A DNA stretch of 64,000 bases. Source: Zea mays. Lineage: Eukaryota > Streptophyta > Magnoliopsida > Poales > Poaceae. Under the pieces are notes generated by a model that saw nothing but the letters and a program-made list of their open reading frames with translations, was not told the origin of the DNA and searched no databases. Of this stretch, positions 33,029 through 43,358 are shown piece by piece (within the stretch, counting starts at the first letter, position 1; each line of letters starts with the position of its first letter). The stretch is taken from assembly GCF_902167145.1 (NCBI RefSeq), contig NC_050097.1, positions 44,252,095-44,316,094 of the forward strand. Direction: 5' to 3'. Position numbers and translations under genes: made by a program.

Positions 33029-33745
33029 TGTTGACGCCTTTTTGGAGGCGCCAATCACTTCAAAAGAACCAGCGGCAGTGCTCTCTGGTCAGGTGCGGAC
33101 GGTCCACGGCACAGGGTCGGACGATCCACGACCTGGTGTGAGGCGGCAGTGTTCTCTGGTCAGGCGCAGACGGTCCGCGGCACAGGGCCGGACGGTCCGC
33201 GACCTGGTGCAGGAGCTTAGGTTCCCTGTCTGATGGCCGGACGGTCCGCGTCCTAGGGCCGGACGGTCCGCGCGTGCGCAGGGGCGGCGGAAGATCGTCG
33301 GCGGCGCCTGGATCTCGCTCCCGGGAGGGACCCCGTCGGGGAGGAGAGATCCTAGGAGTTGTCTAGGCTTGGTCAGGCCGACCTAGACTCCTCTAATCGA
33401 CGTAGAGTCGAGGAGAGACGGAGAATTTTGGGATCGAGAGGCTAAACCTAAACTAGACTAGAACTACTCCTAGAATAAAATGCGAAATAGAAGTGTTTGA
33501 TTCGATTGATGATGATTACAAATCGGCCGTAGACCTCTCTATTTATAGAGGAGGGGGCTGGACCCTTTACCGTCAGAACTCCGAGCAAATCCCGCGATTT
33601 TCGCCAACAAACGCAGCGAAAAACTCGGAACCCTAATCTGTTCTGCGCGTGCGCGGACCGTCCGGCGCACAGGCGCGGACCGTCCGGACCGCGGACCGTC
33701 CGGCCTCAGGGCCGGACTGTCCGCACCTCAATTTGGTGCTCAACA
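33029..33745 (-). repeat. 5' LTR of element G
   Basis: 717 bp, TGTTGAGCACC...GGCGTCAACA on the minus strand. A TATA-like CTATAAATAG is at 33548-33539. About ten GGAC-N-GTCC palindromes occur on both sides of it (33090-33290 and 33650-33730). The five bases beyond the LTR, ATATC at 33746-33750, should be the target duplication; its partner is outside the window. Confidence 0.88.
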
Positions 33746-34292
33746 ATATCATTATTCAAACTATATTTTTATACTAATTTAATATGGTGCATGTGTTTTT
33801 ATGAAGTTGACATAACAGTTCGGTTAGTTCGGGAATACCCGAAATTCCGGGTACCCGAATTTTCGGATATTGTAAACCCCATTGTAATTTCGAGTATCGA
33901 TTTTCAGAACCAGAAATTTAAAATATTTGAATGACCCGATCCGAAATTTTCGGGTAATCCGAACGCCCATCACGCCCACGTGCCGAATTGATGGTTTGGA
34001 TGGTCAGTGCGTGCTCCATGCACGCAAAAATCATGAAACAGGAGGATGATTGAGAAGTGAGAAAGCCATAGTGCTAAGACGCGGCCTGGATTCTGGATAG
34101 ACTGTAGTTTATAATACAAAACTAAATAGTTTTTAAAAATATTTTTAATTTAAACGATAAACAAAATAATTTATCTAAATGTCTCTGGCCCCATGATTTT
34201 TTAGACCACCTAATTACACGCTCTATTAACTTCACTAGATTTACGGGAGCTAGCATACAGAGATCTCAGTTCTCCGCAGATGCCAACGGTAG
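33746..34292. other. Flanking DNA with palindromic TTCGGGTACCCGAA-like remnant
   Basis: AT-rich host DNA. At 33815-33975 it has inverted CGGGTACCCG, TTCGGG and CCCGAA motifs and ends GGGTAATCCGAACGCCC, a composition often seen in subterminal parts of decayed hAT elements. I cannot find ends or a target duplication. No gene seen. Confidence 0.3.
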
Positions 34293-34505
34293 CCAAGGAC
34301 GAGCCAAAAAAAAACTAGATATCGTGGAATAAATTTAAACTAAAAGACTAGAAAACATAAACACAAAATTAAAAGCTTAAAGTAGCACAAAAAAGACATT
34401 AGCGGAGGATGAGCCAAAAAAGTTAGGTACGGCAGAGTAAATTGAAACTAACAAATTACAAAAGCCAAACACAATCAAAGGCTTAAAATAGCAAAAAAGA
34501 CATCA
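34293..34505. repeat. Diverged tandem duplication of about 107 bp
   Basis: Two adjacent units share GAGCCAAAAAA, AACTAA, AAAAGCTTAAA/AAAGGCTTAAA, GCA-CAAAAAAGACAT and similar blocks, with about a quarter of positions changed. No known element recognised. Confidence 0.65.
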
Positions 34506-34511
34506 TATCTT

Positions 34512-34735
34512 GGGAGTGTTAGGTTCCACCCAACTAATATTTAGTCTATGACACATCGAATGAATGATGATTACGAGTATTAAATGTAGTCTACTTAAAA
34601 AACCAATTATATAGATGAACTAAAAGACGAGACGAATTTATTAAACCTAATTAAGTTTATATTTAATACTCATGATTGATATTTAAATATTTGATGTGAC
34701 ACGAACAAATTTTAGTCGGGTGAATCAAACACTCT
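34512..34735. mobile_element. MITE of the GGGAGTGTTTGGTT type
   Basis: A 224-bp AT-rich element with imperfect terminal inverted repeats: GGGAGTGTTAGGTTCCACCC on the left, and the complement of GGGTGAATCAAACACTCTT on the right. Internal TTTAGTC/GACTAAA and CACATCGAATG/GATGTGACACGAA pairs are typical of a common grass MITE group. The target duplication is not clear, so superfamily is left open. Confidence 0.65.
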
Positions 34736-36050
34736 TGTATGGTTAGAATATTATCAAACGTAGACATTAGAAGTTGTTGTGTGATGCTTTGGACTATAAA
34801 AAAGAAGGTGCATTATATTATATGTTCATGTACGGTTAGAATATTACGGAGACTTCTCGCATATTTAAGGTGCTTGAATATTTAATTAACTTTAGACAAT
34901 ATGTTTATACCATCAACTAACAGAATATAGGAAAGGACACACACGCCCCTTCCCTAGCGCCCCTGTTCTAGCACAGGACACACACGCCCCCTCTGCTCAA
35001 GCGAGCCCCTGCTGCTTTCCCGTTTGTCGTTCGCTCCATCCTCCTTTTGGTTGTGCCATCGCACTCTGGTCGTGCCTCCCGCTGCTAGGCGCTCGGATCC
35101 GCGCGACCCTCCCTCCTCTCTAGGCGTGTGTACGACGGTCGGCCTCATCCCCGATCCACCTCCGGCACGCCTCCCTCGGCCGCCCCATCGGCAGCGTCCG
35201 CGTCTCTCCTTCAAGCTTCTTCCATCGCTCCATCACTGGTGTTGACACCCCTTGCCAAACTCCGGGCAAGCCCCTGCACGGCTGGTTCCGCCCCGTCATC
35301 CTTCTTCATCATCGCCATTATTGGATCCGTCGCTGCTGCGACTTTCTCGGCCGGATTCACCGCTGTCGTGACCTTCTCAACTAGATCTGCCGTCCTTTTG
35401 GCCGGATAGCCGTCTTCGTGGCTGGATCCGTCGCTGTCGTGACTTTCCCAACCGGATCCACCGATACCCCTTCTACCCTGTCGCATCTACCCTGTCGCAG
35501 ACGTGGCCACCTTGACCGGCATAGACCCACGTGCTGCCGTCAACCTTCCTGGCGGGGCTCCTCAACGATCGGACGAAAGAAGAAGCAAGAAGGTCCTCGT
35601 TCTACTGGTATTCTTCTTTTGTTGTATCGCCCCACCGATCGTTGACTCTCGAACGTCGACCCACTCCCGAAGAACAGACTACCGATGCGTGTCTCTCGAC
35701 CATGGCCACCTCAACTTCGGCTACCTCGGCATCCAGGGCTATTTCAACCCGTCTCTGCTCCAGTCGCAATATTCGTACGCTCACGACGCTACGACTGCGG
35801 GGGGTTTCAACCCGTCGGCTCCTACCTTCGAATTCTGCTCCAGTCTCATCGTTTGCAGTACTCCTGTTGCGACTGCGATAAAATGTTAAAGTGTGTTCCT
35901 ATGTGTAGATGGGCTGGCACTATTGTTGGGCTGCCGGCCCATTAGAGTTATAGTTCATGTGTCTCTATATATTGTAATTCTCTATGCAATACATCAATCA
36001 AGCAGTCACTCTCTTACTATCGCGTAGCAGATATTTTTTACTAGGTTAGC
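34736..36050. other. Unassigned GC-rich block followed by LTR-like tail
   Basis: 34920-35880 is GC-rich, with a short duplication (GGACACACACGCCCC twice) and repeats built on GGATCCGTCGCTG. Several overlapping frames are open on both strands (for example plus 35128-35409, minus 35211-35486), none with a domain I know. 35884-36028 starts TGTTAAAGTGTG and has CTCTATATATTGTAATTCTC and CAATACATCAATCAA, which resembles the R-U5 end of a copia LTR. No primer site or target duplication is found, so I cannot call it an LTR. Confidence 0.25.
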
Positions 36051-36651
36051 ACTTGCATTATTGATACAAATGTTTTGATTGTTTATTCCCTGCTCCTTGG
36101 CTTTGAGCCTTTGAACATATGCAAATAAATTATTTTCTGCAGCCCGAACATAGGATGTTTGCACAATACATAGAATTAAATATTTGTGAGACATGATCGC
36201 CTGAGACTACCACATTCTTTAAAGTGAAAATAGTCTACTAATTCTAACTGACTAAAGAGAACAAGGTAACATCATGGTCTTGAGGAAATGGAAATATTAT
36301 AGCCCATAGTTTTTCTGATTAACAGAAGTAATCTCCATGAACACGCAGAGTCCACTTGAAACAACCATGCATATATAGGAAGCAAAAGCACCATCAATCA
36401 AAGTGTCTGCTTATCAGTAGAAAATCTACTGGATTCTATGAAGTGTCGCTTTCAACATTTTACCATGTGATTGGTTGCGCCGCCAGCCACGTCCAGGCTC
36501 ACCGCATACGGTTGACCATACAAAATTTGTGATTGGTTGGCTGTAGAGGATGATGGCAGCCTGCTCCCACGCATACCCCATAACCTTTATTTAGCTCTCT
36601 CTTCTGCATGCATGGAGATACAGCTTCGCCGCGTTTCCAGCAACCCAGGCT
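36051..36651. other. Low-copy-looking flank, possible exon remnant
   Basis: Sequence without repeat features. On the minus strand a 62-codon frame (36194-36006) includes ENNLFAYVQRLKAKEQG after a CTGCAG that could be a splice acceptor, so an exon remnant is possible. I do not recognise the protein. GTGATTGGTTG occurs twice near 36470 and 36530. Confidence 0.2.
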
Positions 36652-36659
36652 GGCGTGAG

Positions 36660-37720
36660 TAGTCCTGCAAGATGGGCCGTGCCGTGCTGGCCCGGCACGA
36701 GCCCGTCGTGCTTCGGGCTTCAAAGTGTCGGGCCGGGTCGGCACGAATTACTTCCGGGCCGGGCCTTATCGTGCCTATACACTAAAATGGAGGCCCAGCA
36801 CGGCACTAAAGCCCGCCGTGCTTGAATCGGGCCGTGCTTTTTTAGGCCCGGCACGCAATTAAAAATAAAAACAGTTCATATTACATTAAAAGCTCATAGT
36901 CCATATTAACAGCAATGAACACAAATATGAACAACTTGTAGAGTGGAGACTGGAACTGGAACTGCGCACAGCTCTGTGTAGCTGTGTGCTGTGTGCTGCG
37001 TCGTGTTGTGTTGTCACAGGTACAGTACAGACAAATGCCCAGTCTCGCTGAGAAGAGAGAACTCTCCGCTTGTCTTGTTCTTTTTTTCACGAGCTACGGA
37101 ATCTTGGATGCACACCTTTTTGTTTGACAGCGTTTCTGATTCACAGGGTGCACAGCCAGTGGACTGGAACTGGCGCTTCCGCGCTTCGATTCCTGAATCC
37201 TGGCTGCGCGGCGCGGTCGCGGAGACGGGAAGCTGGAACTGAAACGGCGTCGCTGGCGCTTCGATTCCTGGAGACTGGAGAGTGGAGACTGGAACTAGAG
37301 GTGGCGGGCTGGCGGCACGGCGCCCTGGAGATTGTGACGGGTGCTCTGGAACTGGGAATGGCGCTGGCCCGGGTTAGGGTTTAGGCGGCGGCGCGACGTA
37401 CTCTGGAGAGTGGAACAGAAACGAGGCGTCGCTGGTATGAATGAATTGCGCATGCGAGTGAACCCTAAAGGCCTTAACGCGTGCAACTGCGAATCTGGGC
37501 TGACCGTGCCATTTTTCGTGCCGGGCTGGCCCGAGCACGGCCCATTACCTCGTGCCGTGTCATTTGGGCCATCGGGCCGAAACGTTAAGCACGGCCCAGC
37601 ACGCTAATCGTGCCGTGCTGGCCCGGTTTCTTTTCTACCGTGCTGGGCCGGGCTTCGTGCTTTTAAATTCGTGCCGTGCCCGTGCTGGCCCGATGAGCAC
37701 GGCCCAAACTAACAGGACTA
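36660..37720. mobile_element. Non-autonomous hAT element with 8-bp target duplication
   Basis: A 1061-bp element. The ends TAGTCCTG and CAGGACTA are perfect inverted repeats, followed inward by TGGGCCGTGC/GCACGGCCCA. The target duplication GGCGTGAG is exact at 36652-36659 and 37721-37728. Subterminal regions are packed with GGCCCGGCACG-type motifs in both orientations, as in plant hAT elements where transposase binds such repeats. No transposase frame is inside, so it depends on a helper. It lies some 320 bp upstream of the cis-prenyltransferase remnant. Confidence 0.92.
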
Positions 37721-37728
37721 GGCGTGAG

Positions 37729-38038
37729 GCAGGCGCTCCACACTCAGTAAACCAATCACGTGGTTAGTGTCCATGCTTGTAATGTCTATACTAGATTAGA
37801 AGGTAGTGTCTTATGACCATATACCTAATGTTTTTCTTGAATGGAGTTGTCGGTTGTTGAATCCGCATTAGGATCGTTTCATTGTTAGAATATGCTACAC
37901 ATAGGTTACAACCTTTTTCTTTGATCAGGTGTTTTCCTGTTTGCAGCTTTGGTAATTGGTTGCATACTACCTCATCATCGGAATGGCGGGGTCACTTATC
38001 TCTCCCTCACCTAATGTGGTGAGTTTTATATTTGCAGC
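37729..38038. other. DNA upstream of cis-prenyltransferase remnant
   Basis: About 300 bp of AT-rich sequence with two TTTGCAG acceptor-like sites (37940s and 38030s). It could be intron or 5' sequence of the pseudogene. No coding similarity is seen. Confidence 0.35.
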
Positions 38039-38205
38039 GACATTTATTATGGACGGTAATCGTCGATATGCCAAATTCAGAAGCATGTAAGAAGGAGCTG
38101 GTCACACGATGGGTTTCTCTGCTCTCATTGCAAGTCTGCTGTACTGCTATGAAATGGGTGTGAAGTACATCACCGTTTACGCATTCGGCATTGACAATTT
38201 TAAAA
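38039..38205 (+). pseudogene. cis-prenyltransferase (dehydrodolichyl-PP synthase-like) remnant, part 1
   Basis: The family condenses isopentenyl diphosphate units into long cis-polyprenyl diphosphates such as the dolichol precursor. The reading FIMDGNRRYAKFRSM from about 38040 contains the signature with the catalytic Asp, followed by GFSALIASLLYCYEMGVKY and ITVYAFGIDNFKR, all highly conserved in plants. A TAA at 38088-38090 interrupts it in frame (one step from CAA). The frame is then cut by the MULE at 38206, after the nine-base ATTTTAAAA target site. N-terminal codons are missing or upstream of a TTTGCAG acceptor. Confidence 0.85.
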
Positions 38206-38835
38206 GGGTTTTTTACATTGGTCCCCTTAGTATCGCCACACTACTTGTTACTACCCTTAGTTTTTCTTGTTACTCAGTTTTACCCAACACTGATTCCCTT
38301 TGCTCACAAATGCGCCTGGACGCCGTCTCCGTTCACTTTAACGTTACTTACAGGATGGACCCACTACAAACTTTCACTATCTTCTGCGCAGCAGCCTCTT
38401 CTTCCCCGATCCCGACTCCAACTCTCCCTCTCTCCTTCGCCTCGGCGGCACGGCAGCCTGCTTCTTCACCGGGGTGGCTGCTTCTTCACCGGCGCGGCGG
38501 CCTGCTTCTTCACCCGCGCGGCGGCCTACTTCTTCGACGACGCGGAGGCCTGCGGCGGACGCGACGCGGCGGCCTTCCGGGCGGTCGGATCCGCGGACGA
38601 ACGGATCTCCGGCGCCTGTCAGATCTTCGAACGCGGCGCGGTGGCCTACCGGGCGGACGGATCCACGGATGAACGGATCTCCGGCGTCACGGCTTGCTTC
38701 TTCACCGGCGCCGCGGCCTGATTCTTCGACGGCACAGCGGCCTGCCGGTCTTCTCCAGGCGGGCGGACGCGGCAGCCTGCCGGTCTTCTCCAGGCGGGCA
38801 GACGCGGCAGCCTGCCGGTCTTCTCCAGAGCTCGG
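38206..38835. repeat. Left terminal inverted repeat of the MULE
   Basis: About 630 bp matching the reverse complement of 42745-43358 with substitutions and small indels. The outer 190 bp is AT-balanced. The inner part is GC-rich and built of short repeats around CCTGCTTCTTCACCGGCGCG and CTGCCGGTCTTCTCCAGGCG. Open frames here are repeats and not genes. Confidence 0.85.
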
Positions 38836-39835
38836 ATTCCAAGTACGTATGATATGAATGTGATGTATTGCGTTCAGATCTACACTTTTGGTGATTACTT
38901 ATTAATGCTGCTTCGTTCTGCAGATCGGTGATTACTTGAGCGTTGCAATCATGTAGATGGTGCCCGCACCTGATGTAATTGATGTAATGTCAAAAGGGCT
39001 CTGGTTGCAACAGTAAGGCATGATTCTCTGTTAGCACTAGGAACTGGAACCACAATTGGTCTGTAATACTGGTAGTTTCAAATTTACCTAAACACTTCAA
39101 ACCAGAATGGTCTGTAATGTCAAAAGGGATCGGGTTCCTATGAAGTCAAACACAGGAAAGTTTGCATCTTGGAGCCAGACCAGTTGGGCAAATTTTGTTC
39201 GGTACCCAATTTTGTTTCGCCATTTCTAAAATCTTGTAGTCAGGCTAGACTTGAACTGATGGTCGAATTTGCACAGATATTTCTCTCTTTATGAACAGTA
39301 AAAGAACAGTACAATTATAATGCATCTGATCGAATGCAAATAAATCAATGCATGACTTGCAACCATTTTTAGAGGCGAGGTATAACGCTAAATATCATGA
39401 CAGGACGATGTCACTGGTTGCTAAATATTATGACAGACTGTGGTGTTCTTTCGCTAGCATTTTACCAGAAGTTATCTTTTTAATTTGAGACACTTTGATT
39501 TTCACTACTCCAGTTGAACAGGAAGCATCAGCAGCTCTATTGTCTCATCTGCACTTAAAACACAGTATGTCAGTATCAGGAAATACAGGCTTATGATGGT
39601 GAACCTGTGATGAACATTTGTGTCATGATTTTTTTAGTGTGAATTATGGTGTGAGACAAATTTATGTGAATTCTGGGGTGATGAGATCTGGCATGTTCTG
39701 ATTCTGTACAAAAAAGTACAACAAAATCCAAAAAAAAAATCAAACGCACCATGCAAGCAAGAATCGAACGTGAGACCTATTGGTGTCAATACAGGAAACT
39801 AAACTATTTGTATGTAGCCAGTTTCAGCAATGCTC

Positions 39836-42350
39836 AAAAGTTTTGTTTGTTTTCTTCCTTGAAATTTGTAAAATTTATTCATCTAGCCTCTACAAACTTA
39901 CTTCATGCATAGATGTCCCTTTTTTGGAATATTTACTATTTTTGTGCTTAAATGCCTTCCTAGCCAAAAATAAATAAATAAATAAATAAATAGCAAATTT
40001 GGTCAAAAAATAGTGAAACTTGGTATGGACTCATGTTTTGGCCTTATTTGTTTAAGGTAAAAAATCCAAAGGATTATAAAAAAGTGTGAATATAGGTGCT
40101 TCACAAACGGACACATATCTCACTAAGTTTCATGACATTGAACTACAACTACATGGGTTGAGCTACATTTCTTAGTTTTATTTGTTTTCTTCCTTGAAAT
40201 TTGTACTATTTGTTCATCTAGCCTCTACAAACTTACTTCATGCATAGATGTACCTTTTTTGGACTATTTACTACTTTTTTGTGGGTTAAATGCCTTCCTA
40301 GCCAAAATAATAAATAAATAGCAAATTTGGTCAAAAAATAGTGAAACTTGGCATGGGCTCATGTTTTGGCCTTATTTGCTTAAGGTAAAAGATCTAGAGG
40401 ATTATGCAAAAGTTTGAATATAGGTGCTTCACAAACGGACACATATCTCACTAAGTTTCATGACATTGGACTACAACTACATGGTTTGAGCTACATTTCT
40501 TAGTTTTATTTGTTTTCTTCCTTGGAATTTGTACTATTTGTTCATCTAGCCTCTACAAACTTACTTCATGCATAGATGTCCCTTTTTTGGACTATTTACT
40601 TATTTTTGGGTTAAATGCCTTCCTAGCCAAAAATAAATAAATAAATAGTAAATTTGGTCAAAAAATAGTGAAACTTGGCATGGACTTATGTTTTGGCCTT
40701 ATTTGCTTAAGGTAAAACATTCAGATGATTATGCGAAAGTTTGAATATAGGTGCTTCACAAACAGACACATATCTCACTAAGTTTCATGACATTGGACTA
40801 CAACTACATGGTTCGAGCTACATTTCTTAGTTTTATTTGTTTTCTTCCTTGAAATTTGTACTATTTGTTCATCTAGCCTCTACAAAGTTACTTCATGCAT
40901 AGATGTCCCTTTTGGACTATTTACTATTTTTGTGGGTTACATGCCTTTCTAGCCAAAAATAAATAAATAAATAGTAAATTTGGTCAAAAAATAGTGAAAC
41001 TTGGCATGGACTCATGTTTTGGCCTTATTTGCTTAAGGTAAAAAATTCAGAGGATTATGCGAAAGTTTGAATATATGTGCTTCACAAATGGACACATATC
41101 TCACTAAGTTTCATGACATTGGCCTACAACTACATGGTTTGAGCTACATTTCTTAGTTTTATTTGTTTTCTTCCTTGAAATTTGTACTATTTGTTCATCT
41201 AGCCTCTACAAACTTACTTCATGCATAGATGACCCTTTTTTGGAATATTTACTAATTTTTGTGGGTTAAATGCCTTCATAGACAAAAAAAAATAAATAAA
41301 TAAATAGCAAATTTGGTCAAAAAATAGTGAAACTTGGCATGGACTCATGTTTTGGCCTTATTTGCTTAAGGTAAAAAATTCAGAGGATTATGCAAAAGTT
41401 TGAATATATGTGCTTCACAAATGGACACATATCTCACTAAGTTTCATGACACTGGCCTACAACTACATGGTTTGAGCTACATTTCTTAGTTTTATTTGTT
41501 TTATTCCTTGAAATTTGTACTATTTGTTCATCTAGCCTCTACAAACTTACTTCATGCATAGATGTCCCTTTTTTGGAATATTTACTATTTTTTGTGGGTT
41601 AAATGCCTTCCTAGCCAAAAATAAATAAATAAATATCAATTTTGGTTAAAAAAATAGTGAAACTTGGCATGGACTCATGTTTTGGCCTTATTTGCTTAAG
41701 GTAAAAAATTCAGAGGATTATGCGAAAGTTTAAATATAGGTGCTTCACAAATGGACAACAACTACATGGTTTGATTTACATTTCTTAGTTTTGTTTGTTT
41801 TCTTCCTTGAAATTTGTACTATTTGGTCATCTAGCCTCTACAAACTTACTTCATGCATATATGTCTCTTTTTGGACTATTTACTATTTTTGTGGGTTAAA
41901 TGCCTTCCTAGCCAAAAATAAATAAATAGCAAATTTGGGCAAAAAATAGTGAAACTTGGCATGGGCTCATGTTTTGGCCTTATTTGCTTAAGTTAAAAAA
42001 TCCAGAGGATTATGCAAAACTGTGAATATAGGTGCTTCACAAACGGACACATATCTCACTAAGTTTCATGACATTGGACTACAACTACATGGTTTGAGCT
42101 ACATTTCTTAGTTTTGTTTGTTTTCTTCCTTGAAATTTGTACTATTTGTTCATCTAGCCTCTAAAAACTTACTTCATGCATAGATGTCCCTTTTTTGGAC
42201 TATTTACTATTTTTTTTGGGTTACATGCCTTCCTAGCCAAAAATTAAATAGATAGAAAATTTGGTCAAAAAATAGTGAAACTTGGCATGGACTCATGTTT
42301 TGGCCTTATTTGCTTAAGGTAAAAAATTCAGTGGATTATGCAAAAGTTTA
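39836..42350. repeat. Tandem array, eight copies of a ~325-bp AT-rich unit
   Basis: Copies are marked by TTCATGCATAGATG at about 39903, 40238, 40566, 40893, 41220, 41552, 41852 and 42175, giving spacings of 300-335 bp. Each unit has CTCATGTTTTGGCCTTATTT, GGTGCTTCACAAACGGACAC, TCACTAAGTTTCATGACA and an (AAAT)n run of variable length. The seventh spacing is short because about 30 bp around the TCACTAAG segment is missing near 41755. Similarity between neighbours is high. The array lies wholly inside the MULE. Confidence 0.93.
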
Positions 42351-42409
42351 TATAGTTTAATCGGACCTCTGATTCGGTGAATATAGTTTAATTGGACAAA
42401 ATGCAAAAA

Positions 42410-42480
42410 ATAGACCCTAGAAGGATCGAACCCAACACACCAAACACCTTACCACTGACACAATCCACTGCGCCATATGT
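42410..42480 (-). other. tRNA-like pol III box A/B segment
   Basis: On the minus strand TGGCGCAGTGGA (box A-like, 42473 downward) is followed after about 30 bases by GGGTTCGATCC (box B-like). This spacing and the motifs resemble an internal pol III promoter of a tRNA or tRNA-derived SINE. The full cloverleaf cannot be drawn, so it is not called a tRNA gene. It lies between the tandem array and the right arm of the MULE. Confidence 0.35.
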
Positions 42481-42744
42481 AAGTGACATATGTTCTGACA
42501 AAGAAAATTTATTTGACCAATCACATGTGTGCGGATTCAAGGAGCAAGCAACAGCGCGAGACGGCCGGAGCTCAGGACGCCGAGCAGCAGAGGCATGGAT
42601 CCGCTGGAGACACAGAGCAGCAGAGGCAGCGGAGTCGCTGGGCCGCGGATCCGTCCGCCCGGAGCTCAGGCCGCGGAGCAGCAGAGGCACGGAGCAGCTG
42701 GAGATCGACCGGATCCGTCCGCCCGGTAGGCCGCCGCGCCGGTG

Positions 42745-43358
42745 AAGATCCATCCGCCTGGAGAAGACCGGCACGCCTGCCTGCTCCAGCTCGAGGAGCG
42801 CTGGAGATCCACCCGCCTGGAGAAGACGCTGCCGCGTCTGCCTGCCTGGACAAAACCGGCAGGCCGCCGTGCTTTCGAAGAATCAGGCCGCGGCGCCAGT
42901 GAAGAAGCAAGTCGCGACGTCGAGGATATACCAGGGCACCAGGCAGCGGAGATCCGTCCACAACCGGTAGGCCGCGCGCCGAAGATCTGCCAGGCGCCGG
43001 AGATCCGTTCGTCCGTGGACCCGTCCGCTCGGTAGGCCGCCGTAGGCCTCCGCGTCGTCGAAGAAGCAGGCCGCCGCGCCGGTGAAGAAGCAGGCTGCCG
43101 CGCCGCCGAGGATGTGCCAGGCGAAGGAGAGAGGGAGAGTTGGAGTCGGGATCGGAGAAGAAGAGGCTGCGCAAGCGCAAGAGAGAGTGAAAGTTTGTAG
43201 TGGGTCCATCCTGTAAGTAACGTTAAAGTGGGCGGAGATGACGTCCAGGCGCATTTCTGAGCAAACGGAACGAGCGTTGGGTAAAACTGAGCAAGAAGAA
43301 AAACTAAGGGTAACAATGAGTAGTGTGACGATACTAAGGGGACCAATGTAAAAAACCC
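42745..43358. repeat. Right terminal inverted repeat of the MULE
   Basis: Reverse complement of the left arm. Homology is clearest from 43358 inward to about 43060 and continues with indels to about 42745. Differences between arms are many, including extra GCGGATGGATC-type units, so the element is not very recent. Confidence 0.85.

Larger units (their letters stand above)
25545..33745 (-). mobile_element. Element G: Ty3/gypsy retrotransposon with 717-bp LTR, 5' part
   Basis: A minus-strand gypsy element truncated in integrase by the Tekay-like insertion; its 3' part is outside the window. Present in order: 5' LTR (33029-33745), primer site, Gag in several frames, protease, RT, RNase H, integrase. 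It carries many GGAC-GTCC palindromes in the LTR, leader and coding regions. RT and integrase lack a chromodomain-type arrangement in the visible part and resemble the Tat branch. At least six frameshifts and four nonsense codons make it the oldest layer on the left. I do not assign a family name. Confidence 0.85.
38206..43358. mobile_element. Mutator-like element (MULE) with long terminal inverted repeats
   Basis: A 5153-bp element starting GGGTTTTTTACATTGGTCCC and ending with its complement. The nine-base target duplication ATTTTAAAA is exact at 38197-38205 and 43359-43367. Terminal inverted repeats run about 0.6 kb, and long arms with 9-bp duplications define MULEs. Between them are an AT-rich region, an eight-copy tandem array and a short tRNA-like segment; no MURA-type transposase frame is present. 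It splits a conserved exon of the cis-prenyltransferase. Captured host gene pieces (Pack-MULE) are possible, but I recognise none. Confidence 0.9.

Noticed and set aside
35884..36028. Solo copia LTR
   Set aside because: No matching 5-bp target duplication, primer site or second copy could be found.
38474..38857. Frames in the MULE left arm as a captured gene
   Set aside because: They consist of repeated RRPASSPARRP-like words in three frames and recur inverted in the right arm.
42410..42480. A functional tRNA gene
   Set aside because: Box-like motifs are present, but acceptor and anticodon stems cannot be formed by eye.
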